A DNA stretch of 40,175 nt from Fluoribacter gormanii. GTDB lineage: Bacteria > Pseudomonadota > Gammaproteobacteria > Legionellales > Legionellaceae. The stretch spans positions 1 to 40,175 of the forward strand of contig NZ_FTNL01000029.1 of assembly GCF_900156395.1 (NCBI RefSeq), in the 5' to 3' direction. This document shows, piece by piece, positions 25,550 through 35,175 of the stretch. The position numbers and the translations under genes are program-made. Each line of letters opens with the position of its first letter. Position 1 is the stretch's first letter. The notes under the pieces were generated by a model. It was not told the DNA's origin. It saw only the letters and a list, made by a program, of their open reading frames with translations, and ran no database searches.

Positions 25550-27490
25550 ATGGAAAAAATGTTAATCAATGCGATGCAAACTGAGGAAGTTCGTGTTGCA
25601 CTTGTTAAAGACCGTTACTTATTTGACCTAGACATTGAGTGTCCTGGTGAAGTGAAGAAAAAGGGGAATATTTATAAAGCAACCGTTACCAGACGGGAGC
25701 CAAGTCTCGACGCCGTTTTTGTAGAATACGGCTCTAAGCGCCAAGGTTTCTTGCCACTTAAAGAAATTGCACCTGAATATTTAAGCAGAAATCCTGAAGA
25801 ATTTGGTGATGAAAAGCCACCAATCACTTCGTTAATTCGTGAAGGCCAGGAGTTATTAGTTCAAGTAGACAAAGAAGAGCGTGGCAGTAAGGGTGCAGCA
25901 CTCACTACCTATATTACTCTGGCTGGCTGCTACCTCGTTCTGATGCCAAACAACCCTCGCTCCGGTGGTATTTCCAGACGCATCGAGGGAGAAGAGCGCG
26001 ATGAGTTACGTGAAACACTCAACGCATTGACTCTACCTGAAGATATGGGACTTATCATCCGCACAGCTGGAGTTGGCAAAAGCCAAGAAGAATTGCAAGA
26101 TGACCTGGATATGCTATGTAATCAATGGCAATCAATCAAACAGGCTTATAATACAGAACTTGCTCCTTGCTTGATTCACCAAGAAGGGGATGTCATCATT
26201 CGTTCCATTCGCGATAACTTACGTAAGTCAATCAGCGAAATCATCATTGATGATCAGATTTCCTACATTAAAGCCAAGCAGTATATTGAGCGAGTAAAAC
26301 CTGAATTCTTACCTAATTTGAAGCTTTACAACAGCAGTATCCCCTTGTTTAACTTCTATCAAATTGAAAGCCAAATAGAAACTGCATATCAACGCCAAGT
26401 TATGTTGCCATCTGGAGGTGCTTTGGTGATTGACCGAACCGAAGCGCTGGTTTCAATTGATGTAAACTCAGCCAAAGCAACTGGTGGATCAGATATCGAA
26501 GCAACAGCCTTCAACACCAATATTGAAGCAGCTGACGAAATTGCACGCCAATTACGTCTACGTGATTTGGGTGGTCTGGTCGTTATCGATTTTATCGATA
26601 TGAGCTCCAGTAAAAATCAACGTGATGTAGAAAATCGCTTAAAAGAAGCGTTACAGGCAGATAGAGCACGCATCCAGGTTGGACGTATTTCTCGCTTTGG
26701 TCTTTTAGAAATGTCTCGTCAACGCCTAAGATTATCCTTGGGTGAAAGCGCTCAAGAAGTTTGCCCACGTTGTGAAGGACGAGGCACTGTTCGTAACATT
26801 CAGTCGCACGGACTCTCTATAACACGCCTTATCGAAGAAGAAGCATTAAAAGAGAAGACTGCCGAGATCCAAGTACAGCTTCCTGCAGAAATGGCGACCT
26901 TCATCATTAATGAGAAACGTAATTTCATTAAAGACATCGAAAAAAGACACGGCGTTTCAGTAATAATTATTGCTAACCCTTATATGCACTTGCCACAGTA
27001 TACGATTACTCGGCTCAAAGAGGATAATGTGGGTAAGTCTAAAAAGCCCAGTTACTCCCTAATCCAACAACCCGAATTACACCTTACTGCTAGTGAGGCA
27101 GAAACTTCTTTACGCGATGAACCGGCAGTCAAGCCATTTACGGAACATCAACCCGTAAAAAGTTCCCAAACCAGCTTCATCAAGCGTTTATGGTCAAGTT
27201 TATTTGGTGGGCATACTGACTCTTCAGCTCCAGTACCACAGAGTCAAGCTAAAAAAATGCCAGGCCGTAATCAACCGCAAGCAAAATCCGCGAAAGGAAC
27301 TGGTGATCGAAGATCGCAAAACCGGCGACGTCGGCCTAGTGGTAATCAACCGCAACGAGCCAATACGGGCAGCAGCTCTCCTTCAAACCAGAATCGTAGA
27401 AAAACAGGTCAGCAGCAACAAGGAAATGTTAAAGCCTCTGCTGCCAAGGGAGAAAGCAATAAAAAAAGAGAACCGGCAATAAAAGAATAA
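25550..27490 (+). CDS. rne: Ribonuclease E
   Basis: This is the essential endonuclease of mRNA decay and rRNA/tRNA processing. The N-terminus MLINAMQTEEVRVALV with FDLDIE matches E. coli RNase E, which supports the start. The S1 domain covers about 38-120. The catalytic DNase I-like domain has D304 (VSIDVNS) and D347 (VVIDFIDM), and the zinc link is CPRCEGRG with C405 and C408. The length is 646 residues against 1061 in E. coli, so the C-terminal scaffold is short. An amphipathic SFIKRLWSSLFGG at 542-554 resembles the membrane anchor, then a basic, Gln/Asn-rich tail (QNRRRRP) can bind RNA. No enolase or PNPase docking site is recognisable. A long structured leader precedes it. Confidence 0.96.
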   Translation: MEKMLINAMQTEEVRVALVKDRYLFDLDIECPGEVKKKGNIYKATVTRREPSLDAVFVEYGSKRQGFLPLKEIAPEYLSRNPEEFGDEKPPITSLIREGQELLVQVDKEERGSKGAALTTYITLAGCYLVLMPNNPRSGGISRRIEGEERDELRETLNALTLPEDMGLIIRTAGVGKSQEELQDDLDMLCNQWQSIKQAYNTELAPCLIHQEGDVIIRSIRDNLRKSISEIIIDDQISYIKAKQYIERVKPEFLPNLKLYNSSIPLFNFYQIESQIETAYQRQVMLPSGGALVIDRTEALVSIDVNSAKATGGSDIEATAFNTNIEAADEIARQLRLRDLGGLVVIDFIDMSSSKNQRDVENRLKEALQADRARIQVGRISRFGLLEMSRQRLRLSLGESAQEVCPRCEGRGTVRNIQSHGLSITRLIEEEALKEKTAEIQVQLPAEMATFIINEKRNFIKDIEKRHGVSVIIIANPYMHLPQYTITRLKEDNVGKSKKPSYSLIQQPELHLTASEAETSLRDEPAVKPFTEHQPVKSSQTSFIKRLWSSLFGGHTDSSAPVPQSQAKKMPGRNQPQAKSAKGTGDRRSQNRRRRPSGNQPQRANTGSSSPSNQNRRKTGQQQQGNVKASAAKGESNKKREPAIKE

Positions 27491-27505
27491 AGTTACAGAA
27501 AGCAG

Positions 27506-27586
27506 ACCGGGTGAACGCGCGAGCCGTAACCCGGGAAATTCTTGCCCCAAATACCAGGTTTTGCTTCACGCATCACCTAGGCTACT
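27506..27586. repeat. Intergenic palindromic repeat after rne
   Basis: ACCGGGTGAACGCGCGAGCCGTAACCCGGG followed by TACCAGGTTTTGCTTCACGCATCACCTAGGCTACT. This is a member of the TAGCCTGGG/CCCGGGTTAC family with an internal ACCGGGT...ACCCGGG pair. It lies between rne and an orphan gene. Confidence 0.6.
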
Positions 27587-27785
27587 ATTCGAAAACCATG
27601 ATTACTCCTCGTATCAAAAAATCCATCAACTCAAAATACTCTTCGCTTTCTATCTCCCCACATCAAAATTCTGACTGATAATTCATGAACATTAGTTTAA
27701 TCGCATGATAATTAATAAAATTAGAATGTAATTGGCATAAATGTTTGTTAGAATCCGCCAACTTTTTTTTCATGTTTATAAAATT

Positions 27786-28997
27786 ATGTCCTTCTATCAA
27801 CTTATTGCGAACCAATTAAGCCAATCCGGCTTGGATTACGAAAAACAGCAGCTAGAACAAACAGATATTATTGAATATATGGTGCTTGAGTCAGCAGGTG
27901 CATTACATCCGCTGCAAGGAAAACCTCTGAAATGTTTTTTTCGCCCAGGCGATAAGGGTACTCTTCATTTAGAAGATGATAAAAAGCATTCATCACTGGA
28001 GTTCGGCCTTGTTCCTTCGTTGCAAAAGCTTTCAATTAGCGAAAAGGAACAAACACAGTTTATTCAAATCGTTAATGCAATTGAACATAAATTTCCAGAA
28101 AGTAGCTCTTATAGCAAGCCTCTTAGTTATAAGCATAGTGAAATACGCTATGGGGTTATTCTTCCAGATGAAAACATTGAACAGGCCATCAAATCATCCT
28201 CTCTATTTATGGCAGCAGGTGACTTATCAGCGCTTGATTTAGACTCACTTCTACTCCTGAGGAAAAAACTTAATCTTTATAAGATTGCTGATGATAATAT
28301 CTCAGAGCTGGCAGAACGTTTAGTCGATAAAGTTAATATCCATTTATCAAAGCATTTTGATCCAACTTTGATCCAACAAGCCTTACCTAAAGCAGAAAGA
28401 AAATTCGTAGCCATGTTGGCTATTGCACGAGAAGAACATAAATTTAATCAGTTACTGCAGATGCTCAATTATAAATTGTTTGAGCTGACTCACAAAGGAA
28501 CGAAAGCCTATGAGTCTGGCGCGTCCGATGATCTACCTGTTGTTAATAATGATTTCGACCCCAATTACTCCAAAGTAGCTCCAATTGCCCAATTGTTGCG
28601 CTCTTCGTTGGTCGGTGCGGGGGCTGATTTTTTCAATAATCCTATGTCACAAGACAGTTATAAAGAGTTTAAGAGCACGTGCTACAAATCAATAAAAGGC
28701 GCAAAAGATGAGTTTGGCCAATTTCGTGGTTGGGCAAAGTGGTATAATGAATTGAATCCAATACTGAAATCAATCATTGCTTGTGTCAAAGCACTAGGTG
28801 GAGTTATTGCCGGTCTTACTATTGTTCCCGGATTGTTGACCGAAATTTATTCCGAACAGGGGTATGTAGGAACGTTTTTTAATACCAAAACAGACTCCCT
28901 CAGAAAATTAGAAACCTTTGAAAAGAACCTCTTTTGTAATGGTGGTCTCTTTGATGAACTAGATAAAGAAATTCCCCATTTGGGAGTAACAATCTAG
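27786..28997 (+). CDS. Unknown protein with hydrophobic C-terminal segment, Legionella-type
   Basis: I chose the ATG at 27786 (403 residues, MSFYQLIANQLSQSG). An ATG at 27741 is in frame, but neither has a clear ribosome site. Most of the protein is soluble and charged. The C-terminal part has ELNPILKSIIACVKALG, a hydrophobic segment GGVIAGLTIVPGLLTEIY at about 343-360, and then GYVGTFFNTKTDSLRKLETF. From memory, Legionella genomes have several proteins with this kind of hydrophobic stretch followed by a G-Y-x-x-T-F-F and TDS-K-x-E-x-F module, but I cannot name a domain. It stands alone. A secreted effector is possible, unproven. Confidence 0.72.
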   Translation: MSFYQLIANQLSQSGLDYEKQQLEQTDIIEYMVLESAGALHPLQGKPLKCFFRPGDKGTLHLEDDKKHSSLEFGLVPSLQKLSISEKEQTQFIQIVNAIEHKFPESSSYSKPLSYKHSEIRYGVILPDENIEQAIKSSSLFMAAGDLSALDLDSLLLLRKKLNLYKIADDNISELAERLVDKVNIHLSKHFDPTLIQQALPKAERKFVAMLAIAREEHKFNQLLQMLNYKLFELTHKGTKAYESGASDDLPVVNNDFDPNYSKVAPIAQLLRSSLVGAGADFFNNPMSQDSYKEFKSTCYKSIKGAKDEFGQFRGWAKWYNELNPILKSIIACVKALGGVIAGLTIVPGLLTEIYSEQGYVGTFFNTKTDSLRKLETFEKNLFCNGGLFDELDKEIPHLGVTI

Positions 28998-29256
28998 ATT
29001 GTGCTTCTGCTGGCCAAGCTAAGGCCAGTAATTATATTTAAGATTCTTTATAAGCTACTGTGGCGTTGTTAATGGGTTACAGTCGCTTATCCCATATCGT
29101 TAGTTCTATGAAAGCAGCCTGATTTGATAAAATTGGCGTATAATGTTGGCAGTAAATTGACATAAATCATACACTCGTTAATGCTAATACAAATTTTACA
29201 GCACTCGCTGCAAAAGTAATAGCGTCCCTCTATTCGATATAACAAGGAGAGTTTTA
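28998..29256. other. Intergenic gap upstream of the alcohol dehydrogenase
   Basis: CTGGCC-AAGCTAA-GGCCAG soon after 29008 is a short hairpin without a T-run. TTGACA occurs near 29156 without a convincing -10 partner, and TATAAT occurs near 29140. I see no gene. Confidence 0.35.
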
Positions 29257-30303
29257 ATGATACCTGTAAAAGGTTATGCGGCTCAAAAAGCAAAAGCACC
29301 ACTTACCCCCTATTCGTTTAATCGTCGTGATGTTGGAAACAACGATGTACTGATTGATATCCATTATTGTGGTATTTGTCATTCAGATATTCATCAAGTA
29401 AAAGATGAATGGGGTGGGTCTTTATTTCCAATGGTTCCTGGTCATGAAATTATTGGCGTAGTCAGTCAAGTAGGCCCATCGGTCAGCAAATTTAAAGTAG
29501 GCGATCATGTGGGAGTTGGTTGCTTTGTTGATTCGTGCCGACGATGCGAAAGCTGTCATGAAGGATTGGAGCAGTTTTGCGAAGAAGGAATGACTTTAAC
29601 CTATAACAATTATGAGCCCAATAGCAGTAACTTAGCCCAAGGGGGCTACTCGACCAAAATCGTTGTTGATGAACATTACGTTCTCAGAATTCCAGAAAAC
29701 TTACCTATGGATGCCGCAGCTCCACTGCTTTGCGCGGGAATAACGCTCTACTCGCCTCTGAGACACTGGCATGTTGGCCCTGGAAAACGTGTCGCCATTT
29801 TAGGTTTGGGGGGACTTGGGCATATGGGAGTCAAACTGGCTCATGCAATGGGTGCGGAAGTAACTGTATTGAGTCATTCGCGGGGTAAAGAAGAAGATGG
29901 TAGACGCATGGGCGCCGATCATTTTTTTGCTACTTCAGATCCTGATACTTTTCAAAAGTTAAGAAATTATTTTGATCTGATTATCTGTACAGTTTCCGCG
30001 AAAATCGATTGGGATGAATACATCAAATTACTCAAACGTGATGGCACTATGGTCGTTGTTGGCATTCCAGAAGAGTCTGTCCCCCTCAATCCGTTCTCCC
30101 TGATTGCTCAACGAAGAAGCCTTTCTGGCTCAATTATTGGGGGCATTAAGGAAACTCAAGAAATGCTCGATTTCTGTGGCAAACACAACATCGTATCTGA
30201 TATTGAATTAATTCCTATTCAACAAGTGAACGAAGCATATGAACGAGTCGTGAAAAGTGATGTCCGTTATCGTTTTGTTATTGATATTGCCTCTCTATCA
30301 TAA
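29257..30303 (+). CDS. Zinc-dependent alcohol dehydrogenase, cinnamyl-alcohol/YahK type
   Basis: This 348-residue medium-chain dehydrogenase has AAGGAG upstream of its ATG. The catalytic zinc ligands are in [14 protein letters not shown] and PGHEIIG. The structural zinc site is [15 protein letters not shown] (four cysteines). The Rossmann loop is [20 protein letters not shown] followed by LSHS, and the Ser/Arg context fits NADP, as in YahK and plant [19 protein letters not shown] near the C-terminus is a family mark. It should reduce or oxidise a broad range of aldehydes and alcohols in the cytosol. It is monocistronic; the physiological substrate is unknown. Confidence 0.93.
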   Translation: MIPVKGYAAQKAKAPLTPYSFNRRDVGNNDVLIDIHYCGICHSDIHQVKDEWGGSLFPMVPGHEIIGVVSQVGPSVSKFKVGDHVGVGCFVDSCRRCESCHEGLEQFCEEGMTLTYNNYEPNSSNLAQGGYSTKIVVDEHYVLRIPENLPMDAAAPLLCAGITLYSPLRHWHVGPGKRVAILGLGGLGHMGVKLAHAMGAEVTVLSHSRGKEEDGRRMGADHFFATSDPDTFQKLRNYFDLIICTVSAKIDWDEYIKLLKRDGTMVVVGIPEESVPLNPFSLIAQRRSLSGSIIGGIKETQEMLDFCGKHNIVSDIELIPIQQVNEAYERVVKSDVRYRFVIDIASLS

Positions 30304-30396
30304 AAATTCCTATTCATAACGCATTAATTCTTGATGTGCAACCGATACCATTTCAAACCGGTTGTACATCGAAGCAATAAGTGTATTGATAGCAGA

Positions 30397-30579
30397 TCAC
30401 GGTACTGCAGTAAGAGATGCAGTTCCAAATATGGCCAAAATTAAAAGGGTCAGGAAGATAACAATAAATAAAAAGAAAAGTACTTTAGCGATACTTGCAG
30501 CTGTAGACGCAATACCACGAAAACCAAATAATCCCGCAACGATGGCGATAACCAAAAATATCAGCGCCCACTTTAACAT
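30397..30579 (-). CDS. DUF1328 small membrane protein
   Basis: The 60-residue product matches the UPF0391/DUF1328 family (YtjA in E. coli): [23 protein letters not shown], then [25 protein letters not shown]. Two membrane helices flank a short GFRGIAST loop. AAGGAGA sits 5 bases before the ATG, which confirms a real small gene. Family members are often induced by stress or in stationary phase, with no known mechanism. The overlapping plus-strand frame is a shadow. Confidence 0.92.
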   Translation of the reverse strand: MLKWALIFLVIAIVAGLFGFRGIASTAASIAKVLFFLFIVIFLTLLILAIFGTASLTAVP

Positions 30580-30752
30580 AGTGCTCTCCTTATCAGGATA
30601 AGATAGTTCTTACCATTTGATTATAGCTGAAAAATTTAGCCCAATAAGAAGATTGCTGGGGCAACCTGGCAGTTAATACAGATGATTGACTCGGTACATC
30701 ACCTCGAACGATACGTTATCCTGAAGGAAATGGGAGCACCCAAGTTACAAAG

Positions 30753-32156
30753 CTATAAGCCTGTGGCGATAGGGTTGACCCCAATATTGGGGTTAATACC
30801 ACAATCATCGAGGATCTTAAGTAAATTATTACCTTTTCTAGTAAGTCGCTTGATACAATACTCTTCAAGATAACTTTTCAAAATATATTCATAATCCGGC
30901 AAGGTTAAAATTTTAAGTATTTTTTCCGCCATTTCCAAATGCCGCTTGTTTTCATAATTAAATGCTTGAAATAAAACCCCACCCAACATTGCCGCAATAC
31001 TTGCCTTACGCAGCGGATTGGCCAAATAAAAACGCTGAATGCATTCATCTATGGCTCGTTCCTTATCCCAGGCGACCCACTCATCATAAAAGGCCATAGC
31101 AGGATCTGAATTTAAAAAACTGTTTTTTTCCAATCCTTGAATGGCGTAAGCAACTGCCACAATGGCTTGTATATTGGCCCAAGAACAATTGCCGCTAATT
31201 TGCGAACTAATTGGAATTTTTGCTACCGGTACCAAGCCTAATTGATGGTTGATCATCTGATGAAAATAATTGCGTGGTTGTTTTTTATAAAGAAAATTTT
31301 GTAGGAAATGGGCATTAAATGCCTCAGAGCGAGTGATTTTATAGATATTAACACTTCCTTCCTTAAGGCTGTTTTCGCCGCGATCAATTTTAGCCCACCA
31401 TTGGCCAAAGCGAATAAAGCCCATTGCATGGCCTCGACTTGCAGCAGGCAGAATTAACATCGGTACTTTTAATAAATCATTTAGCCTTTGCATGTGCTGT
31501 TCACTGAGAAAAGGTAAGTGTTGATATTGCAACAGCTCTTCTGCAAGCGAAAACGCATCGATAATCACATGAGCTAATGGAAAATATTCACGTAAATGGC
31601 GAGTTGAATAACTATTGATAAAACGTTTTAAAGCATCTCTTATCACTGCAACAGTAAATTCAAGAATGAATCCTTCATAATCCAGTTCAATAAACTCTCC
31701 TTTGGCATTGACTATATCCACATCACCTTGTAATTCAAAACGATGTCCGAGTAGTTTGCCATTAATGAAATCAAGTGCAAAATCCAGCTTAGCCCCATAT
31801 TGATAGAGTAAATGTTTCAGCGTATCTTGATTGCGTAATACAGGATAAACCAATACCGAAAGCCCATTACGCGTATACGCATTGGGATCTGCACCGTGTT
31901 CTAACAACAACTGCGCCAAGGCAACATCATTATTGTCTACAGCCCAATGCAATGGTGTACGCCCTGTCACATCTGCTTTATTGACATCGACCTTCCGAGC
32001 AATCAACTGTTCGGCAATCTGAATTTGGCGCGTAATAGCACACTCAATTAAGGGTGTAAAACCATATTCATCAATGTCATCCAACGTTTCTCCTGCTCGA
32101 AGATAAGCTTCAAAATCAGGCATTCGATGGCTGATTATGTCACTTGCAATAGTCAT
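30753..32156 (-). CDS. ankH: Ankyrin effector AnkH/LegA3-like, with Cys-protease-like domain
   Basis: The 467-residue protein has ankyrin repeats in its first 125 residues: GFTPLIECAITRQ at 32, GRTPLHWAVDNND at 65, NGLSVLVYPVLRN at 97. The rest contains H243 (SRGHAMGFIRFG), D258 (AKIDRG) and C324 (GNCSWAN). That is a His-Asp-Cys order that could form a cysteine-protease-like site. Length, repeat position and neighbours (asd, aroC) fit AnkH/LegA3, a Dot/Icm effector conserved across Legionella, reported to have a protease-like domain and to bind host LARP7. The ATG shares one base with the stop of the upstream Smr-like gene (TAATG). The 3' end holds a 16-base palindrome that is also coding. 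The name comes from recalled synteny and features, not from alignment. Confidence 0.82.
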   Translation of the reverse strand: MTIASDIISHRMPDFEAYLRAGETLDDIDEYGFTPLIECAITRQIQIAEQLIARKVDVNKADVTGRTPLHWAVDNNDVALAQLLLEHGADPNAYTRNGLSVLVYPVLRNQDTLKHLLYQYGAKLDFALDFINGKLLGHRFELQGDVDIVNAKGEFIELDYEGFILEFTVAVIRDALKRFINSYSTRHLREYFPLAHVIIDAFSLAEELLQYQHLPFLSEQHMQRLNDLLKVPMLILPAASRGHAMGFIRFGQWWAKIDRGENSLKEGSVNIYKITRSEAFNAHFLQNFLYKKQPRNYFHQMINHQLGLVPVAKIPISSQISGNCSWANIQAIVAVAYAIQGLEKNSFLNSDPAMAFYDEWVAWDKERAIDECIQRFYLANPLRKASIAAMLGGVLFQAFNYENKRHLEMAEKILKILTLPDYEYILKSYLEEYCIKRLTRKGNNLLKILDDCGINPNIGVNPIATGL

Positions 32157-32923
32157 TAATAAGGACCTCTAGGTTTAGGTGTATTAGTAAATTTGGGCAT
32201 GTTACCTAAACGCAGTTGTTTTTCCTGTTCCTGGTTGCGTCGTTCATTATCATACTCACGACGTGCATCAGTATTTAAAGGAGGTTCAGGATTTAAAGGA
32301 GAGTCAATTCCATCAAAACGCTGACTATCTAACTCCGGGTGTTGTAAAATAGTGTTTTGCAATTCGCCTTCAGGACCAGGTTGCGCTTCATAATCGGAGT
32401 GTTCACGTGCTTTTACCAGTGCTATCCGTCGCTCCCCTTGCTGTTCGGCCAAACGTCTCTGTCGTTCCATAGCCTTGGTTTCAGCAACCAAATAGGATGT
32501 ACTTTTTTCTATACGAATGGGTACAGGCAAATCCATTGCCGATCTCAGCAAAACATATACAGCCCCAGCCCCACCATCTTTGGGGAGTGCACTGTGAAAA
32601 GCAGTTATTTCTCTGATTTGGGGTAACCAGTGATTAATTAAATTCTTTAATACTGGAGGAGTATTTTTAGAGCCTGCTGTACCATGAGTTATGAGTATGC
32701 AATGTTTACGCTTTGTTATTTGCTTTTGGATAAATTCCAGCAAAGCGGTACGTGCTCCCTCCAATGGTAAATTGGAGAGATCCAGCTTGGCTTCCCATGC
32801 AATTTGTCCTGTTTTTAGCTCATTAAAACGCGTACCAGAAACATTGGGAGTAGCATAAGATAAAATACTACTCGCAAGAACAGGTTCTTCAATATCATCA
32901 GTTAAATAATATTCATTTAGCAT
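32156..32923 (-). CDS. Degenerate Smr-domain protein coupled to ankH
   Basis: Residues 1-128 align with the intact SmrB-like protein encoded at 36286-36831: YYLTDDIEEPVLASSILSY, KLDLSNLPLEGAR, THGTAGSKNTPPVLKNLI and FHSALPKDGGAGAVYVLL. The two motifs that make Smr nucleases active are lost. LDLHG reads LDLSN (47-51) and HGKGG reads HGTAG (80-84). The ribosome-binding N-terminal hook is absent. In its place is a charged C-terminal extension (about 140-255: ERQRRLAEQQGERR, then Pro-rich and Glu/Arg-rich). It may be a non-catalytic RNA- or protein-binding form. Its stop overlaps the AnkH start, so the two are made together. An adaptor or an effector role is inference. Confidence 0.85.
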   Translation of the reverse strand: MLNEYYLTDDIEEPVLASSILSYATPNVSGTRFNELKTGQIAWEAKLDLSNLPLEGARTALLEFIQKQITKRKHCILITHGTAGSKNTPPVLKNLINHWLPQIREITAFHSALPKDGGAGAVYVLLRSAMDLPVPIRIEKSTSYLVAETKAMERQRRLAEQQGERRIALVKAREHSDYEAQPGPEGELQNTILQHPELDSQRFDGIDSPLNPEPPLNTDARREYDNERRNQEQEKQLRLGNMPKFTNTPKPRGPY

Positions 32924-33029
32924 AGTTTAAAAATCCAATCGTATTAATCAAAGTATAACTTAGCTTATAAAAAGTAGGAGGATTTTTTTAGCGATCTGAT
33001 TGAGTAAAATACTATATTGGTATGATAAA

Positions 33030-33058
33030 GCCCCTTCTCTCCAAAAGAGAGAAGGGGC
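33030..33058 (-). terminator. Terminator of the prmB-aroC-asd operon
   Basis: A 12-bp perfect stem (GCCCCTTCTCTC with its complement) closes a 5-base loop, 17 bases after the asd stop. On the minus strand it is followed by only TTTATC, so the T-run is short. The stem is strong and separates asd from the Smr-like/ankH pair. Confidence 0.75.
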
Positions 33059-33074
33059 CGAAAAACCATTGGAA

Positions 33075-34097
33075 CTATAAATATTCTCGTTGCAAAATTT
33101 CAGCAATTTGCACTGCGTTAGATGCAGCACCTTTGCGAATATTATCTGCGACGACCCACAAATCCAATCCATTGGGATGTGAAATATCTTGTCGAATTCG
33201 TCCGACAAATACTTCATCATGGCCGATCGCATTTTTTATTGCAGTCGGATAACTTGCTTTACTTACATTATCAACTACCTTTACCCCGGGAGCTTTAGAA
33301 AGAATTTTACGGGCCTCTTCAGCAGTTAAAGGTTTTTTTAATTCTAAATGAATGGCTTCGGAATGCCCATAAATGACAGGTACTCTAACTGCCGTAGGGT
33401 TGACCATAATGCTATCATCTTCCATTATTTTGCGTGTTTCCCACACCATCTTCATTTCTTCACGGGTATAACCATTTTCTTCAAATTGATCGATGTGCGG
33501 AATTGCATTAAAAGCGATCTGCTGTGGATAAACGTTGACATTAGCAGGCCTGCCATTCAAGAGGTCCCCTACTTGTGAAACCAATTCACTAATGGCTTTC
33601 TTTCCAGTTCCAGAAACAGATTGATACGTCGCAACATTAATGCGAGTGATTCCTGCAGCATCATACAAAGGCTTTAGAGCGACGACCATTTGAATCGTAG
33701 AGCAATTAGGGTTGGCAATGATACCTCTATTTTTATATTCTGCAATACGATGAGCATTGACTTCCGGAACAACTAAAGGAATATCGTCTTCATAACGAAA
33801 ACAAGAGCTGTTATCGACAACGACACAACCACTTGCAGCGGCCTTAGGCGCATATTCTTTAGAGACCGCTCCACCTGCCGAAAATAAAGCGATATCCGCC
33901 TTGCTAAAATCAAACTCAGCGAGATCCAAAACATCGAATTGCTTGTTTTTAAACGCTACCGTTTTACCCACAGAACGAGAACTAGCCAATGGATAAAGTG
34001 TCTTAATCGGAAAATTTCGCTCTTCCAATACGGTTAAAAACGTTTCGCCAACCGCACCAGTGGCCCCAACTATGGCTACATTTAATTCTCTGCTCAT
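33075..34097 (-). CDS. asd: Aspartate-semialdehyde dehydrogenase
   Basis: The enzyme reduces aspartyl phosphate to aspartate semialdehyde with NADPH, on the path to lysine/diaminopimelate, methionine and threonine. The start is the ATG at 34097 (340 residues) with GAGG 6 bases upstream; the frame extends 9 codons more without support. The NADP loop is VAIVGATGAVGETF, the catalytic Cys is C132 in NPNCSTIQM, and later blocks are YQSVSGTGKKA, RVPVIYGHSEAIH and GRIRQDISHPNG. It follows aroC closely and ends at a strong stem. Confidence 0.96.
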   Translation of the reverse strand: MSRELNVAIVGATGAVGETFLTVLEERNFPIKTLYPLASSRSVGKTVAFKNKQFDVLDLAEFDFSKADIALFSAGGAVSKEYAPKAAASGCVVVDNSSCFRYEDDIPLVVPEVNAHRIAEYKNRGIIANPNCSTIQMVVALKPLYDAAGITRINVATYQSVSGTGKKAISELVSQVGDLLNGRPANVNVYPQQIAFNAIPHIDQFEENGYTREEMKMVWETRKIMEDDSIMVNPTAVRVPVIYGHSEAIHLELKKPLTAEEARKILSKAPGVKVVDNVSKASYPTAIKNAIGHDEVFVGRIRQDISHPNGLDLWVVADNIRKGAASNAVQIAEILQREYL

Positions 34098-34116
34098 TAT
34101 TGACCTCTTTTGTATT

Positions 34117-35175
34117 CTAGGCAATTAATGCCTTATATCTCAAATAGTGATCCATCAACACTAAAGCCATCATTGCTTCGGCAATAGGCACAGCCCTTAT
34201 TCCGACACAAGGATCATGTCGCCCTTTCGTTACGACGGTTACTTCTTCGCCAAAAACATTGACTGTCTTTCCTGGAGTAGTGATACTCGAAGTAGGCTTT
34301 AATGCAATACTCACTTCTATATTCTGTCCAGTAGAAATACCACCTAAAATTCCTCCCGCATGATTGCTCAGAAACCCTTGGTGCGACATTTGATCACGAT
34401 GCACGGAACCTAACTGATTGACTGCTGCAAATCCTGCACCTACCTCAACACCTTTGACTGCATTAATCGACATCATAGCATAAGCTAATGTTGCATCCAG
34501 TTTGTCGAACACAGGGTCTCCCAATCCTACAGGTACATTTTTAGCAATGACGTTTACACGAGCACCTACAGAATCCCCTTGCCGTCTTAATTGCTCAATA
34601 GCATCAGCAAGATCCTGAATTTGTGTATTATTAGGACAGAAAAAAGAATTATTATTAATCTCTGATTCATCAGCAAAGTGCAAGACCAAATCGCCCATTT
34701 GCTGCAAATAACCGACGATTTCAATATTTAAATGGCGCTGCAAATACAGCCTTGCAATTGCTCCGGCCGCTACACGCGCTGCAGTCTCTCGTGCTGAGGA
34801 GCGCCCTCCTCCACGATAATCGCGATGACCGTATTTATGATGATAAGTAAAATCCGCATGGCCCGGACGAAATAAGTTTTTGATTTCTTCATAATCCCGA
34901 GATCGTTGATCGGTGTTATGAATCAACAGAGCTATAGGTGCGCCTGTAGTTTTCCCTTCAAAAACACCAGAAAGGATTTGTACTTTATCCTCTTCGCGGC
35001 GTTGTGTTGTATATTTAGATTGCCCGGGTTTGCGTTTGTCCAGAAATGGTTGGATGTCCTCCTCTTGCAACAGTAATCCTGGTGGGCAACCATCAACCAC
35101 ACAGCCAATAGCTGGACCGTGGCTTTCACCAAAAGTTGTTACTGTAAATAAGGTTCCAAATGTATTACCGGACAT
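34117..35175 (-). CDS. aroC: Chorismate synthase
   Basis: This FMN-dependent enzyme makes chorismate from EPSP, the last shikimate step. At 352 residues it is normal length. The signatures are [19 protein letters not shown] near the start, [20 protein letters not shown] in the middle and [23 protein letters not shown] near the end. The gene overlaps the end of prmB by 11 bases and is followed by asd. prmB-aroC-asd-like clusters are common in gammaproteobacteria, so this is a stable housekeeping operon. Confidence 0.97.
   Translation of the reverse strand: MSGNTFGTLFTVTTFGESHGPAIGCVVDGCPPGLLLQEEDIQPFLDKRKPGQSKYTTQRREEDKVQILSGVFEGKTTGAPIALLIHNTDQRSRDYEEIKNLFRPGHADFTYHHKYGHRDYRGGGRSSARETAARVAAGAIARLYLQRHLNIEIVGYLQQMGDLVLHFADESEINNNSFFCPNNTQIQDLADAIEQLRRQGDSVGARVNVIAKNVPVGLGDPVFDKLDATLAYAMMSINAVKGVEVGAGFAAVNQLGSVHRDQMSHQGFLSNHAGGILGGISTGQNIEVSIALKPTSSITTPGKTVNVFGEEVTVVTKGRHDPCVGIRAVPIAEAMMALVLMDHYLRYKALIA

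Noticed and set aside
30362..30601. 79-codon plus-strand ORF over the DUF1328 gene
   Set aside because: It is the antisense of a recognised small membrane protein with its own ribosome site.
30778..30793. Terminator at the palindrome ACCCCAATATTGGGGT
   Set aside because: It lies inside the ankH coding end, has no T-run and encodes NPNIGV; the symmetry may be chance.
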